A stretch of 12,192 bases of DNA from Treponema sp. (GCA_031266255.1 JAISBK010000004.1:1-12192), one strand, 5' to 3'; shown: positions 1 through 7,453, counted from the stretch's first letter. Numbers and translations are program-made. The notes: generated from the sequence alone by a model not told the origin.

Positions 1-1147
1 TTCCAACAAGCAGAATGTTTATGGAAACAGTATCCGCAAGCGGACCAAAAACAAGCATACCTAACGGCATCATCGTACTGGATACCATACTAAAAATTGA
101 AAGCACCCTTCCCATAAAAGCCGTCTCTACTGTGGTTTGTAATATAACCATAAACGGCGTGTTCCAAAGCGGCAACGACAGGCCCATCGTTGCCATAATA
201 ATAAGGTACAGCCAAAAATGAGGCGCGAGCCCTAAGCCTACTGCCAACATACCGCACAATGCGCAGGAAAGCGACATGGTATAGATACGGTTTTTGAAAC
301 CGCCCCAAGTCCCTATCAGAATGCCCCCTAACATCATTCCAATTGAAAACGTCATTTCTATCGCCGTAAGCCGCCATACGTCATTTCCAAAATTTCTCGT
401 TACCTGTAAGGGCGTTAAAAGCCCGGCAGGGGCGAAGAAAAAGAGGAATATCGCCGTGAGAACAATCATCCGCAAAACATAGCCATGTTTTTTTATATAA
501 CGTAATCCTTCGCGGAGATCGTGTAAATAACCCGTGCCTTTTTGTTCCCCTGCTTCCGCGGGAGATTTTTCTGTCTGCGGCGCTTTAACAAAAAAGACAA
601 CAATGCCTATACCAATAGCGGCGGTAACAACATCAAGGAAAAACAGTATTTCCAAAGGTGCAAAAGACATTAACGCGCCGCTTATCATGGGAGCCGCCAA
701 GGTGATACATGACTGTATGCTGCTCTGTATGCCGTTTATTCTGGTTAAATGCTCCTGTGGAACAATTTGCGGAATAAAAGCGCCAACCGCCGGTGTTTGC
801 ACGCCTTGTCCAAAGGAACGAATAACCGCGCAAGCCAGGAGAATTCCAATATGATCAATTCCCGACATAATCAGAAGTGCCACAATAAGGCTGGCAAACG
901 CTATTGAACCATCAGCAATATTGATAATATATTTCCGGTTAAACCTGTCCGCCCAAACTCCGCCAAAGGGTGAAATAAAAAACATGGGAAGAAATCCGAA
1001 AATGGTAAAAAGGGTCATCATGCTTCCGGATTGGGTTTTAAGGGTGATATGCCACATAATAGCATATTGGACCACCATAGTACCAAACAGGGACAAAGCC
1101 TGTCCAATGACAAATAATACGGCATTCTTCTTCCAGTTAACGTCCAT
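1..1147 (-). CDS. MFS drug efflux transporter, Mef/DHA3-like (3' end outside window)
   Basis: Partial inner-membrane major facilitator, probably a proton-driven exporter of small hydrophobic compounds. I translated 382 residues from the ATG at 1147 down to the window edge; the C-terminal residues and stop are missing (family members are about 400-420 long). Residues 8-35, 43-64, 76-120, 143-188 and 223-382 are largely hydrophobic helices. The cytoplasmic loop after helix 2 carries MFS motif A (GGVWADRFNRK, 62-72), with the expected D67, R68, R71 and K72. The opening (WKKNAVLFVIGQALSLFG) and the region GVQTPAVGAFIPQIVP (115-130) resemble macrolide-efflux (Mef-like) proteins of Firmicutes. A Shine-Dalgarno AAGGAAG lies five bases before the ATG. 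The gene stands apart from its neighbours behind a 540-base gap, and its bases look more AT-rich than the metal operon, which fits acquisition by transfer. Family is secure; the drug exported cannot be told from sequence. Confidence 0.88.
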   Translation of the reverse strand, partial: MDVNWKKNAVLFVIGQALSLFGTMVVQYAIMWHITLKTQSGSMMTLFTIFGFLPMFFISPFGGVWADRFNRKYIINIADGSIAFASLIVALLIMSGIDHIGILLACAVIRSFGQGVQTPAVGAFIPQIVPQEHLTRINGIQSSIQSCITLAAPMISGALMSFAPLEILFFLDVVTAAIGIGIVVFFVKAPQTEKSPAEAGEQKGTGYLHDLREGLRYIKKHGYVLRMIVLTAIFLFFFAPAGLLTPLQVTRNFGNDVWRLTAIEMTFSIGMMLGGILIGTWGGFKNRIYTMSLSCALCGMLAVGLGLAPHFWLYLIIMATMGLSLPLWNTPFMVILQTTVETAFMGRVLSIFSMVSSTMMPLGMLVFGPLADTVSINILLVG

Positions 1148-1183
1148 AACATCTTCCTTGAATATTACCTATAGTTTTTAGTG

Positions 1184-1216
1184 TTTATAGATATACGATC
1201 TTTTGGGTTAAGTCAA
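1184..1216 (-). promoter_or_regulatory. candidate promoter of the MFS gene
   Basis: On the minus strand a TTAACC element (1206-1211) lies 16 bases before TATAAA (1184-1189), which matches a -10 box at five of six positions. An overlapping TTGACT (1211-1216) could serve as an alternative -35 with a poorer -10 (TATCTA). Just downstream, CTATA (1169-1173) and TATAG (1186-1190) form an inverted pair that could be an operator. All assigned by eye. Confidence 0.4.
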
Positions 1217-1377
1217 TCCCCTTTCGATCTGTTTACGATGTTTTGGCAGCCAGAATAAGGGGCAGACCAGGGCCGATAAAATGTGTTTACCGTGGGAATG
1301 GAGCGTAGTGGAATGACCTAGGCAAACTGGAGCCCGAGCCGTCTACTGGCGGTGAAGTGTAAACAGTCCTGTTGAGA

Positions 1378-1437
1378 CAGTCGAATTAATCCCCGATCAG
1401 TCGAATAATCGCTATATAGGTTGATTATACGCTATAC
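1378..1437. repeat. three degenerate 20-base direct repeats
   Basis: Units at 1378-1397, 1398-1417 and 1418-1437. Units 1 and 2 share their first nine bases (CAGTCGAAT) and then AAT with a one-base shift. Units 2 and 3 agree at 13 of 20 positions, including the run CGCTATA. No function can be assigned; binding sites or decayed element ends are both possible. Confidence 0.45.
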
Positions 1438-1524
1438 ATAGTGCCAAAAACCTTAAAGATGATTTCTTGTGTCATTTTTTGTTGAAACATAGTATGCATA
1501 CTCAAGCCCAATATTTTTATAGGA

Positions 1525-1600
1525 TAATGTTATTCCAAAATTTAAGTAAGAACCTAAAAATATAGTATTAGTATTATATCCAACAAAGGGAATAACATTA
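1525..1600. repeat. 12-base perfect inverted repeat with 52-base loop
   Basis: TAATGTTATTCC at 1525-1536 is the exact reverse complement of 1589-1600. The 52 bases between are very AT-rich. A nine-base direct repeat, ATAGGATAA, also occurs at 1519-1527 and 1601-1609. It could be a cruciform, a small RNA fold or a decayed mobile-element end. Confidence 0.5.
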
Positions 1601-1619
1601 ATAGGATAAAATTTCATAA

Positions 1620-1687
1620 GGGAACCGATCGCTTATCAATAAAAGTGATGATTCACCATTGTTGATAAGCGGTCATACCTGTTTCCC
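1620..1687 (-). terminator. long hairpin directly after the metal operon
   Basis: The main stem pairs 1627-1639 with 1662-1674: ten perfect pairs (CGCTTATCAA with TTGATAAGCG) extend to 12 of 13. The loop contains a small GTGA/TCAC stem (1645-1656). An outer five-base pairing (GGGAA 1620-1624 with TTCCC 1683-1687) ends right at the lipoprotein stop codon (1688-1690). No clean run of T follows on the minus strand, so it may be a weak terminator or a 3'-end mRNA stabiliser rather than a classical rho-independent terminator. Confidence 0.5.
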
Positions 1688-2371
1688 CTACATCAAATCA
1701 AAGGGTTTCAATATCTTATCTACCTGTATGGGTTTACCCTTTTCATCATCAACGGTAACGTTAGCAAAAACCCAACCCGCGATACGGGATGGATCAGTCC
1801 CGGCAGCAATGAACGGTTCGGGGTTAAGGACAAAGACAATATCCTTGTCATTGGTGCCCATATCTTTGGCCCATTCAAAGAGATTACCGTCACCCAGGTT
1901 CACCCCGTAATGATCCAGCGCCCCATGATAGCCGATGCTACTCCGTTTCAGTTTGACGAGCTGTTGGTATGAAGCAAGGGGCGTAATTTCTCCGGAATAC
2001 TGCACTGTTTCCTGTCCCAGTTTTATACCCACCATAAGTTTTCCCTCATGGAAGGTAAAGTTTTCCGGCAACTTTTCGGGATCGAGCCCTGCGGTAATAA
2101 AGGGGGCCGCGTCAAATTGCAGCATCACATCATACAGAGGGCTTTCCGCATAATTCCGGCTCCAGATAAAACGGGCACTGCCGTCAGGAGCGGCAAGAGA
2201 CCACCCGCGGTTCACCTCATCTGCCATAAGATGCTGGGGTATCTGCTGTAAAACCTGGTCAAAAGAAGCCGTGGAACCGGTTCCTACCACATCAAGTTTT
2301 CCACAGGAAAGGGCCGCTAAAACAAGCAGCACCAGTACGGTGGGGATGATACGTTTTGCCGTCAATTTCAT
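1688..2371 (-). CDS. lipoprotein of unknown function with internal duplication, last gene of metal operon
   Basis: A 227-residue predicted lipoprotein. An N-terminal signal (K3, K6, R7, then a hydrophobic stretch 8-21) leads to LAALSC with lipidation Cys23, a relaxed spirochaete-type lipobox. The mature part has two similar halves. The first (about 57-118) has a tryptophan-containing strand and PFITAGLDP at 90-98. The second (about 156-222) has FEWAKD and PFIAAGTDP at 186-194. Both copies are followed by a short strand rich in F, V and T and a Gly-Lys turn. I do not recognise a named family, and no cysteine or histidine cluster marks a metal site in the mature protein. The start is supported by TAAGGAG, which overlaps the copA stop codon, leaving only ten bases between the genes. 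Such tight coupling suggests it works with the copper ATPase, perhaps as a periplasmic acceptor or envelope sensor; that role is inference. Confidence 0.85.
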   Translation of the reverse strand: MKLTAKRIIPTVLVLLVLAALSCGKLDVVGTGSTASFDQVLQQIPQHLMADEVNRGWSLAAPDGSARFIWSRNYAESPLYDVMLQFDAAPFITAGLDPEKLPENFTFHEGKLMVGIKLGQETVQYSGEITPLASYQQLVKLKRSSIGYHGALDHYGVNLGDGNLFEWAKDMGTNDKDIVFVLNPEPFIAAGTDPSRIAGWVFANVTVDDEKGKPIQVDKILKPFDLM

Positions 2372-2381
2372 AGTTCACTCC

Positions 2382-4883
2382 TTATATATACTTTTTGGAC
2401 GGATTGAAGCGCTTGAGACGTAGGGCATTGGTCAGTACCGATACCGAACTCATGCTCATCGCGGCAGCGGCAAAGATGGGGTTGAGCAGCGGGCCGCCAA
2501 ACAGGTACAGTACCCCCGCGGCAATGGGGATGCCCAGGGTATTGTAACCAAATGCCCAGAACAGGTTCTGCTTGATGACGCGGATCGTCTGCTTGCTCAA
2601 GTTGATGGCAGTGGGAACATCCATAAGATCACTGTGCATAAGCACAATGTCCGCAGACTCCATCGCCACATCGGTGCCGCTCCCGATAGCAATACCGATG
2701 TCCGCCTGAGCGAGGGCCGGTGCATCGTTGATACCATCCCCCACCATCGCCACCTTGCGGCCTTCCCCTTGCAGCTTCTTGACTTCCGCGGACTTGTCCT
2801 GGGGCAAGACCTCCGCGAGTACCCGGTCAATCCTGACCTGCTTGGCAATAGCTGCGGCAGTCTTCTTGTTGTCCCCGGTGATCATGGCGACCTGGATTCC
2901 CATCTTGTGGAGTTGTGCGATAGCCTCTTGGCTGCTCTTTTTTAGCACATCCGCCACTGCCACGATTCCGGCAAGGGTTCTGTCAAAGGCAATGTACATC
3001 GGGGTCTTCCCTTCAGCGGCCAGCCGGTCGCTTGCAGCTTCCAGTTCCGCCAAGGGAATGTTCCGCTCCTCCAGGAGTTTTCGGTTTCCCGCCAAGACCT
3101 TTATGTCCTGGATACGGGCTTCGATACCCCGCCCGGGTATGGCTTGAAAATGGTCGATATTGAACAGTTCAAGCCCCTTACGTTCCGCGCACTGCACCAT
3201 CGCCTGTCCCAGAGGATGCTCCGAGCCTTTTTCCGCGGAAGCGCTTATCCTCAAAAGGTAGGTTTCCTCAAGTCCCGCTGCGGTGGTAATCACATCGGTA
3301 ACTTCCGGCTTCCCCTCGGTGAGGGTTCCGGTCTTGTCAAAGACGATGGTATTGATCTTGTGGGTGGTCTCCAGGGCCTGGCCGCCTTTAATGAGGATGC
3401 CCTTTTCTGCGCCTTTGCCAGTGCCTACCATGATTGCGGTGGGCGTCGCAAGCCCCAGTGCACAGGGGCAGGCAATAACCAGCACCGAGATGAAGATGGT
3501 GAGGGCAAACTCCAGGGATGATGTACCTGCAGGCGGGGTTACGATACCCCCAGATACCGCAATAAACCAGGCCATACCCGCAGCCAAGGCAATCCCACAG
3601 ACAATAGGTACAAAGTAGCCTGACACCACATCCGCCAGTTGGGCAATCGGCGCCTTGGAACCTTGCGCATCCTCTACCAGCTTGATGATCTGGGCCAGCG
3701 CGGTATCGCTGCCCACTTTCTCCGCCTTGAAGCGTATCATCCCGTTGGCGTTGAGGGTCGCGCCGTAGACCTTGTCCCCGGCCTTCTTGTCCACCGGCAT
3801 ACTTTCACCGGTGAGCATGGATTCGTCGATGGCGGTCTGTCCTTGGGTAACCACACCGTCTACGGGTATCTTTGCCCCGGGCTTCACGAAGATGATATCC
3901 CCGGGGATTACTTCGTCAATGGGGATTTCTTTTTCCGTTCCGTTTTCGATGATGACTGCCGTCTTGGGGGCAAGGCCCATGAGTTTCTTAATCGCTTCGC
4001 TGGTTCTGCGCTTCGATACTGCCTCAAGGGTTTTTCCCAGCAGGATTAAGGCGATAATTACCCCGGCGGTCTCGAAGTAGAGCGAATCCACGGCATTGAA
4101 GTTGCCGCCTGCGATCTCGAACAGGTTGTAGACACTGTACACAATCGCCGCCGTGGTTCCTATGGCGATAAGGCTGTCCATATTGGGGCTGCGGTGGAGC
4201 AGGTTTTTGAAACCCACGGTATAAAACTTGTTGCCGGCGATCACAATGGGTATGACCAACAACAATTCCGCCAGCCCATAGAGCAGGGGGAATTGCATCG
4301 GGGCAAGGGCCTTGGGAAAGGGCAGGGTGAACCACTTAATCATGGGGACCATGGCGATATACAGAAGGGGAAGGGCAAAGGATAGGGCGACGATAAACTT
4401 TGTTTTGAGGGTTTTGATTTCCTTTTCCTTGCGGAGTTTGTCTTGGTCTCCCTCTTTGGAAAAGTCGAGCGCGGTATAGCCCGCTTTTTCAATCGCGGTT
4501 TTGATGGCGGAGACCCGGATTTGCAGGGGATTGTAGACGACCGTGGCTTTTTCTGTGGCGAGGTTCACCGTTGCGGTTTCGACTCCTTCCAGTTTTTTAA
4601 TCGCCTTTTCCACCCGGGCTGAACAGGCCGCACAGGTCATGCCGCCCACAGGAATCGTAACCGCGGCCCCTTTGGGCTTGTCCAACACCTGATACCCTAT
4701 CTTGACCACCGCCTCCTTTATACGAGAAAGGGTTTGCGCGTCCTGATATTCCACAAATAGTTTTTCCGTGGCAAGGTTTACCGTAGCGCTTGCAACCCCC
4801 TCAAGTTTTTTGACCGCCTTTTCCACCCGGGCTGAACAGGCCGCACAGGTCATGCCGCCGATGCCTAATGTTTCCGTTTGCAT
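2382..4883 (-). CDS. copA: copper-translocating P1B-type ATPase with two HMA domains
   Basis: Inner-membrane ATPase that pumps Cu(I) (possibly Ag(I)) out of the cytoplasm at the cost of ATP. The 833 residues are a full-length CopA. HMA domain 1 has GMTCAAC (Cys13, Cys16) and HMA domain 2 has GMTCAAC (Cys84, Cys87). Membrane helices begin near 162. The actuator loop holds TGES (358-361), the transmembrane metal site is CPC (472-474), and phosphorylation is on Asp516 in DKTGT. The nucleotide domain has SEHPLG (554-559), followed by TGDN (669-672) and GDGINDAP (715-722). The last two helices carry the Cu(I)-type signature YN (780-781) and MxxS (M809-S812, M811-S813 region). All catalytic motifs are intact. 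AAAGGAG precedes the ATG. It lies 47 bases after the DUF2318 gene and ten bases before the lipoprotein gene, so it is the engine of the operon. The two HMA coding segments are unusually alike, even in DNA. Confidence 0.97.
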   Translation of the reverse strand: MQTETLGIGGMTCAACSARVEKAVKKLEGVASATVNLATEKLFVEYQDAQTLSRIKEAVVKIGYQVLDKPKGAAVTIPVGGMTCAACSARVEKAIKKLEGVETATVNLATEKATVVYNPLQIRVSAIKTAIEKAGYTALDFSKEGDQDKLRKEKEIKTLKTKFIVALSFALPLLYIAMVPMIKWFTLPFPKALAPMQFPLLYGLAELLLVIPIVIAGNKFYTVGFKNLLHRSPNMDSLIAIGTTAAIVYSVYNLFEIAGGNFNAVDSLYFETAGVIIALILLGKTLEAVSKRRTSEAIKKLMGLAPKTAVIIENGTEKEIPIDEVIPGDIIFVKPGAKIPVDGVVTQGQTAIDESMLTGESMPVDKKAGDKVYGATLNANGMIRFKAEKVGSDTALAQIIKLVEDAQGSKAPIAQLADVVSGYFVPIVCGIALAAGMAWFIAVSGGIVTPPAGTSSLEFALTIFISVLVIACPCALGLATPTAIMVGTGKGAEKGILIKGGQALETTHKINTIVFDKTGTLTEGKPEVTDVITTAAGLEETYLLRISASAEKGSEHPLGQAMVQCAERKGLELFNIDHFQAIPGRGIEARIQDIKVLAGNRKLLEERNIPLAELEAASDRLAAEGKTPMYIAFDRTLAGIVAVADVLKKSSQEAIAQLHKMGIQVAMITGDNKKTAAAIAKQVRIDRVLAEVLPQDKSAEVKKLQGEGRKVAMVGDGINDAPALAQADIGIAIGSGTDVAMESADIVLMHSDLMDVPTAINLSKQTIRVIKQNLFWAFGYNTLGIPIAAGVLYLFGGPLLNPIFAAAAMSMSSVSVLTNALRLKRFNPSKKYI
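4602..4859. repeat. 45-base identical direct repeat within copA
   Basis: Positions 4602-4646 and 4815-4859 are identical base for base, 213 bases (71 codons) apart. They encode the CxxC loop and first helix of the two HMA domains. Identity at synonymous positions points to recent duplication or gene conversion within the gene. Confidence 0.9.
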
Positions 4884-4930
4884 ACGTTACTCCTTTAAAA
4901 ATTCACTAAAGTATCCCTTATGGGTAATGG

Positions 4931-5404
4931 CTAATTACTCCGCCTCCACCGGGCAAAGATCTGTTTTGCCTCTTTCAAATAAGTTTTGGAAATGGTGATG
5001 GCCGTATCCGTTACCGTTTTAGATTGCGGGAAAATCGGCACCGGGTTGCACCCGCCGCTGCGCACTTCTACCTGGCTCATGCGGAAACGGTTGCCGCAGT
5101 TCTGGCAGACCAGTACCGTACCCTGCTGTTTGTAGAAACCCCGGCCAGAGGCATAGCACACTTGACAGGTGTTAAAGGCCGTCCGTATCGTCCCATCCGG
5201 TGCTTTTACCGCCAGAACCTCAAGCCGGGTTCCTTCGATGTCTACCGGGTAGAAGACCGCATTTTCCGTAACTTCCGCAATAGGGATAACCAGGTCCCGG
5301 TCGGCAATCGCCGGTTTTACCCCATTAAGCTGTCCGCTTTGGGCGAACACGGAACCCGTCCCCAATACCATGAGCATAATCAATACGATGCAAGGTTTTC
5401 TCAT
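4931..5404 (-). CDS. exported DUF2318-family protein with paired CxxC motifs
   Basis: A 157-residue secreted or periplasmic protein. A signal peptide (MRKPC then a hydrophobic core 6-18) has a probable cleavage site after SVFA (Ala21). The mature domain shows the DUF2318 pattern: TCQVC (Cys80, Cys83), GRGFY (87-91), CQNC (Cys100, Cys103) and GGCNP (117-121, Cys119). Five cysteines in this arrangement suggest a metal- or iron-sulphur-like site. In other bacteria DUF2318 domains often form the tail of larger membrane proteins and occur near Ftr1-type iron or copper transport genes; here only the soluble module is kept. AAAGGAG stands seven bases before the ATG. It sits between the HMA-SafE-cupredoxin fusion (24-base gap) and copA (47-base gap), so a periplasmic metal-binding or reducing role in copper trafficking is likely but not proven. 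Confidence 0.85.
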   Translation of the reverse strand: MRKPCIVLIMLMVLGTGSVFAQSGQLNGVKPAIADRDLVIPIAEVTENAVFYPVDIEGTRLEVLAVKAPDGTIRTAFNTCQVCYASGRGFYKQQGTVLVCQNCGNRFRMSQVEVRSGGCNPVPIFPQSKTVTDTAITISKTYLKEAKQIFARWRRSN

Positions 5405-5428
5405 CCGTTTGTCTCCTTTACAATAACC

Positions 5429-7453
5429 TCAATCGGCCTGTTTTTTCTTTCCCCGTGACCGTAAAAGCATGACAACCGCAATCGCAATCACCGGAACAAT
5501 GCAATGCCAATGGCTCAACAAAAATGCCATTGCTTTCCTCCTGTTTTCCCGGGTAATAAAAATCCCCTCCGGCAGAGCCGCCAGCATCATCGAGGCGTCG
5601 CCGCCGCAGCAACCGCCAGCTTGGGCCGCAGGTTCAAAATAGGCGTCAGGATACAGCAGCGTCTCAAATGCAGCGGCCTCCGCTTTTATAGCTTCAACAT
5701 CTATATGCTCAAGATCGTCAACCACTTTCACATACCCATAGAACACCCGATCCCCAGTTGAAAAATCAAAATCCGCATCCGGCATAAATTGGACCACATT
5801 ATCCCCCTGCTCCATATCAAGCCGCATATAATAGGCCGGGAAAAGCAGGAGGCTGTTTCCAGGATCCAGGGAATCATTGTTGATGATCCACACTGCCGGA
5901 ATATGCCGCTGAACAACGACAATCGCGGGATCAACGCCGTCATCCCGGAGATTTGTCTTCACCAGTTGATACCCGTTTTCCTGCATTTCCGCCAACGCGA
6001 CCGTGTCAGCCGGTATGGTCACTCCTGCAGGCGAAGGATTCATGTCAGGCTCGTCAGCCACGCGCGGTCCTTCCCCCACCACGGTGATGGAGCTGCGGAT
6101 CATCCCCATCCAGCAGGAATAGGGGAATCTGCCTGTCTTGTCGGGGGTAAACTCGATCAGGTTTTCCCCCGGCGTAAACTGGTATTCAATGCCGTATTCC
6201 CGGATGATCATCCGGTTATTGCACCCGTTGATGCTTCCCGCGGGGGCGTTGATTGTCCATTGTACCGGAATCCCCTGTTGTACCGTGATCGCCGGATACC
6301 GCCCGCCGTTCAGGGTAGAGTTGACCAGCTGTACGCCATTTTCAATTACCGGCATCAAAGACCCGTCCCCTCTCCCACCTATTTTTGAGGAAAAGGGATT
6401 TCTGGCGGCGATTGCCCGGTCAACAACCGTACCATTAAACCCCGAAAGGCCAAAACCGTAGGTAACCATGGTCATCCCCATCACCGTTATGAGGATCGCC
6501 CCAACCTGCATCACCCGATGGGTACATTTCCTGCTCAGCGCCGAGCTCAAAACCCCAATACCGAACATCAGCGGAACCGTCCCCATGCTGAAAAGAAACA
6601 GGGAAATTCCCCCGGCAATGGGGCTGCCCGTGGAAAGGGCGTAAAGCTGCATGGCCTGCAAAGGGCCGCAGGGCATAAGGCCGTTGAGGAGGCCCACACC
6701 CAGAGGATGCCGGTTCCTGGCTTTTTGCTCGTGGATCTTCCGGGCAAACACAAAGGGAAGGCGGGGGGTAAAGCGGCGCAATCCGGGAAAAAAACCCAGC
6801 ATAGTGATCCCCATGATCACCATGAAAACCCCGGCGAGTATCTGCACGATACCCTGGAACCGTCCCGACACGGTAACCACCGAACCCAAGGCCCCAACGA
6901 GAGTACCCATGATTGTATAAGAAATAACCCGGCCGGTATTGTAAAGCATTGCAGGACACAGCACCTTCCACCGTCTTCCGCTTTCCGGCGTAACCCCAGC
7001 GGAAGGGATACATTGGGACAGGTTAATCCCACCGCACATGGCCATACAGTGAACCGAGGTAAGCAGCCCGATGATGAACAGCATCCCATAGCCCATGCCC
7101 GCCTCGGCTAAGGGAAACTGAGACGCAAGGGTACCCATCCCGAATCCCCGCAGCAGCACATAAAGGGAAAGGATAATCACCAAGGTTCCGATAAGCTGCA
7201 AAACGGGAAAACCGGAAGTTCCAGGCGCGCCTTGGTCCAGAACCTGATAATCCAGGTTTTCAATAACCGCTGCAAGCTCTTGAACGGTAATCACCGCCTC
7301 GTTATAGGTAACCGAGGCGGTCCCGGTGTTGAAATGCACCGTGGCATCCTCAACACCTAAGGTCCGTTGCAGCTCCCGCTCGATCCTGTTTTGGCAGTTG
7401 ACGCAGGTCATCCCCCGAATCTGGAACGAACAGGACTTCACTTTCCTTTGCAT
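5429..7453 (-). CDS. HMA - SafE/DsbD-like membrane - tandem cupredoxin-like fusion protein
   Basis: A 674-residue inner-membrane protein, first gene of the metal operon. An HMA domain (about 7-73, GMTCVNC with Cys17 and Cys20) should bind cytoplasmic Cu(I). A linker helix (85-104) leads to a six-helix SafE/TauE-like (cytochrome c biogenesis type) domain. Its two half-motifs are LTSVHCMAMCGG (131-142; His135, Cys136, Cys140) and GLMPCGP (258-264, Cys262). Residues 365-459 form a cupredoxin-like domain with Cys411 and FPYSCWMGM (443-451), giving candidate ligands Cys447, Met449 and Met451. A second similar domain (about 475-578) keeps the fold pattern but has no Cys in the equivalent loop. GGCCGG (613-618) and a final helix (about 647-664, then RSRGKKK) complete it. 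The ATG at 7453 is the first possible start, since TGA lies in frame 21 bases upstream. GAGGAGG is rather far (13 bases), and AGGG is closer. Probable role: moving Cu(I) or reducing power across the membrane. Confidence 0.88.
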   Translation of the reverse strand: MQRKVKSCSFQIRGMTCVNCQNRIERELQRTLGVEDATVHFNTGTASVTYNEAVITVQELAAVIENLDYQVLDQGAPGTSGFPVLQLIGTLVIILSLYVLLRGFGMGTLASQFPLAEAGMGYGMLFIIGLLTSVHCMAMCGGINLSQCIPSAGVTPESGRRWKVLCPAMLYNTGRVISYTIMGTLVGALGSVVTVSGRFQGIVQILAGVFMVIMGITMLGFFPGLRRFTPRLPFVFARKIHEQKARNRHPLGVGLLNGLMPCGPLQAMQLYALSTGSPIAGGISLFLFSMGTVPLMFGIGVLSSALSRKCTHRVMQVGAILITVMGMTMVTYGFGLSGFNGTVVDRAIAARNPFSSKIGGRGDGSLMPVIENGVQLVNSTLNGGRYPAITVQQGIPVQWTINAPAGSINGCNNRMIIREYGIEYQFTPGENLIEFTPDKTGRFPYSCWMGMIRSSITVVGEGPRVADEPDMNPSPAGVTIPADTVALAEMQENGYQLVKTNLRDDGVDPAIVVVQRHIPAVWIINNDSLDPGNSLLLFPAYYMRLDMEQGDNVVQFMPDADFDFSTGDRVFYGYVKVVDDLEHIDVEAIKAEAAAFETLLYPDAYFEPAAQAGGCCGGDASMMLAALPEGIFITRENRRKAMAFLLSHWHCIVPVIAIAVVMLLRSRGKKKQAD

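Larger units (their letters stand above)
1148..1687. other. 540-base repeat-rich intergenic region
   Basis: I see no convincing coding sequence on either strand. The region is AT-rich apart from a more GC-balanced patch at about 1250-1370. That patch is bounded by TGTTTAC at 1284-1290 and its reverse complement at 1359-1365, with a further TGTTTAC at 1230-1236. It is followed by three degenerate 20-base direct repeats (1378-1437), a 12-base inverted repeat with arms 1525-1536 and 1589-1600, and a strong hairpin (1620-1687) abutting the stop of the lipoprotein gene. Terminal TGTTTAC motifs and short end repeats recall the ends of some insertion sequences, but no transposase fragment was recognised, so this is at most a remnant. 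Confidence 0.55.

Noticed and set aside
1378..1437. Three 20-base repeats considered as a CRISPR remnant.
   Set aside because: The units are directly adjacent, with no spacers, and degenerate; no cas gene is near.
2728..3618. Plus-strand open frames opposite copA.
   Set aside because: They are antisense shadows of a gene whose every catalytic motif is intact.
5024..5458. Plus-strand open frame of 144 codons opposite the DUF2318 gene.
   Set aside because: The minus-strand gene has a signal peptide, the paired CxxC pattern and a good ribosome-binding site; the opposite frame has no recognisable feature.
6518..7111. Plus-strand open frame of 197 codons opposite the fusion transporter gene.
   Set aside because: Composition is rich in H, R, P and G, as expected of an antisense shadow over a GC-rich membrane-protein gene; no domain is visible.
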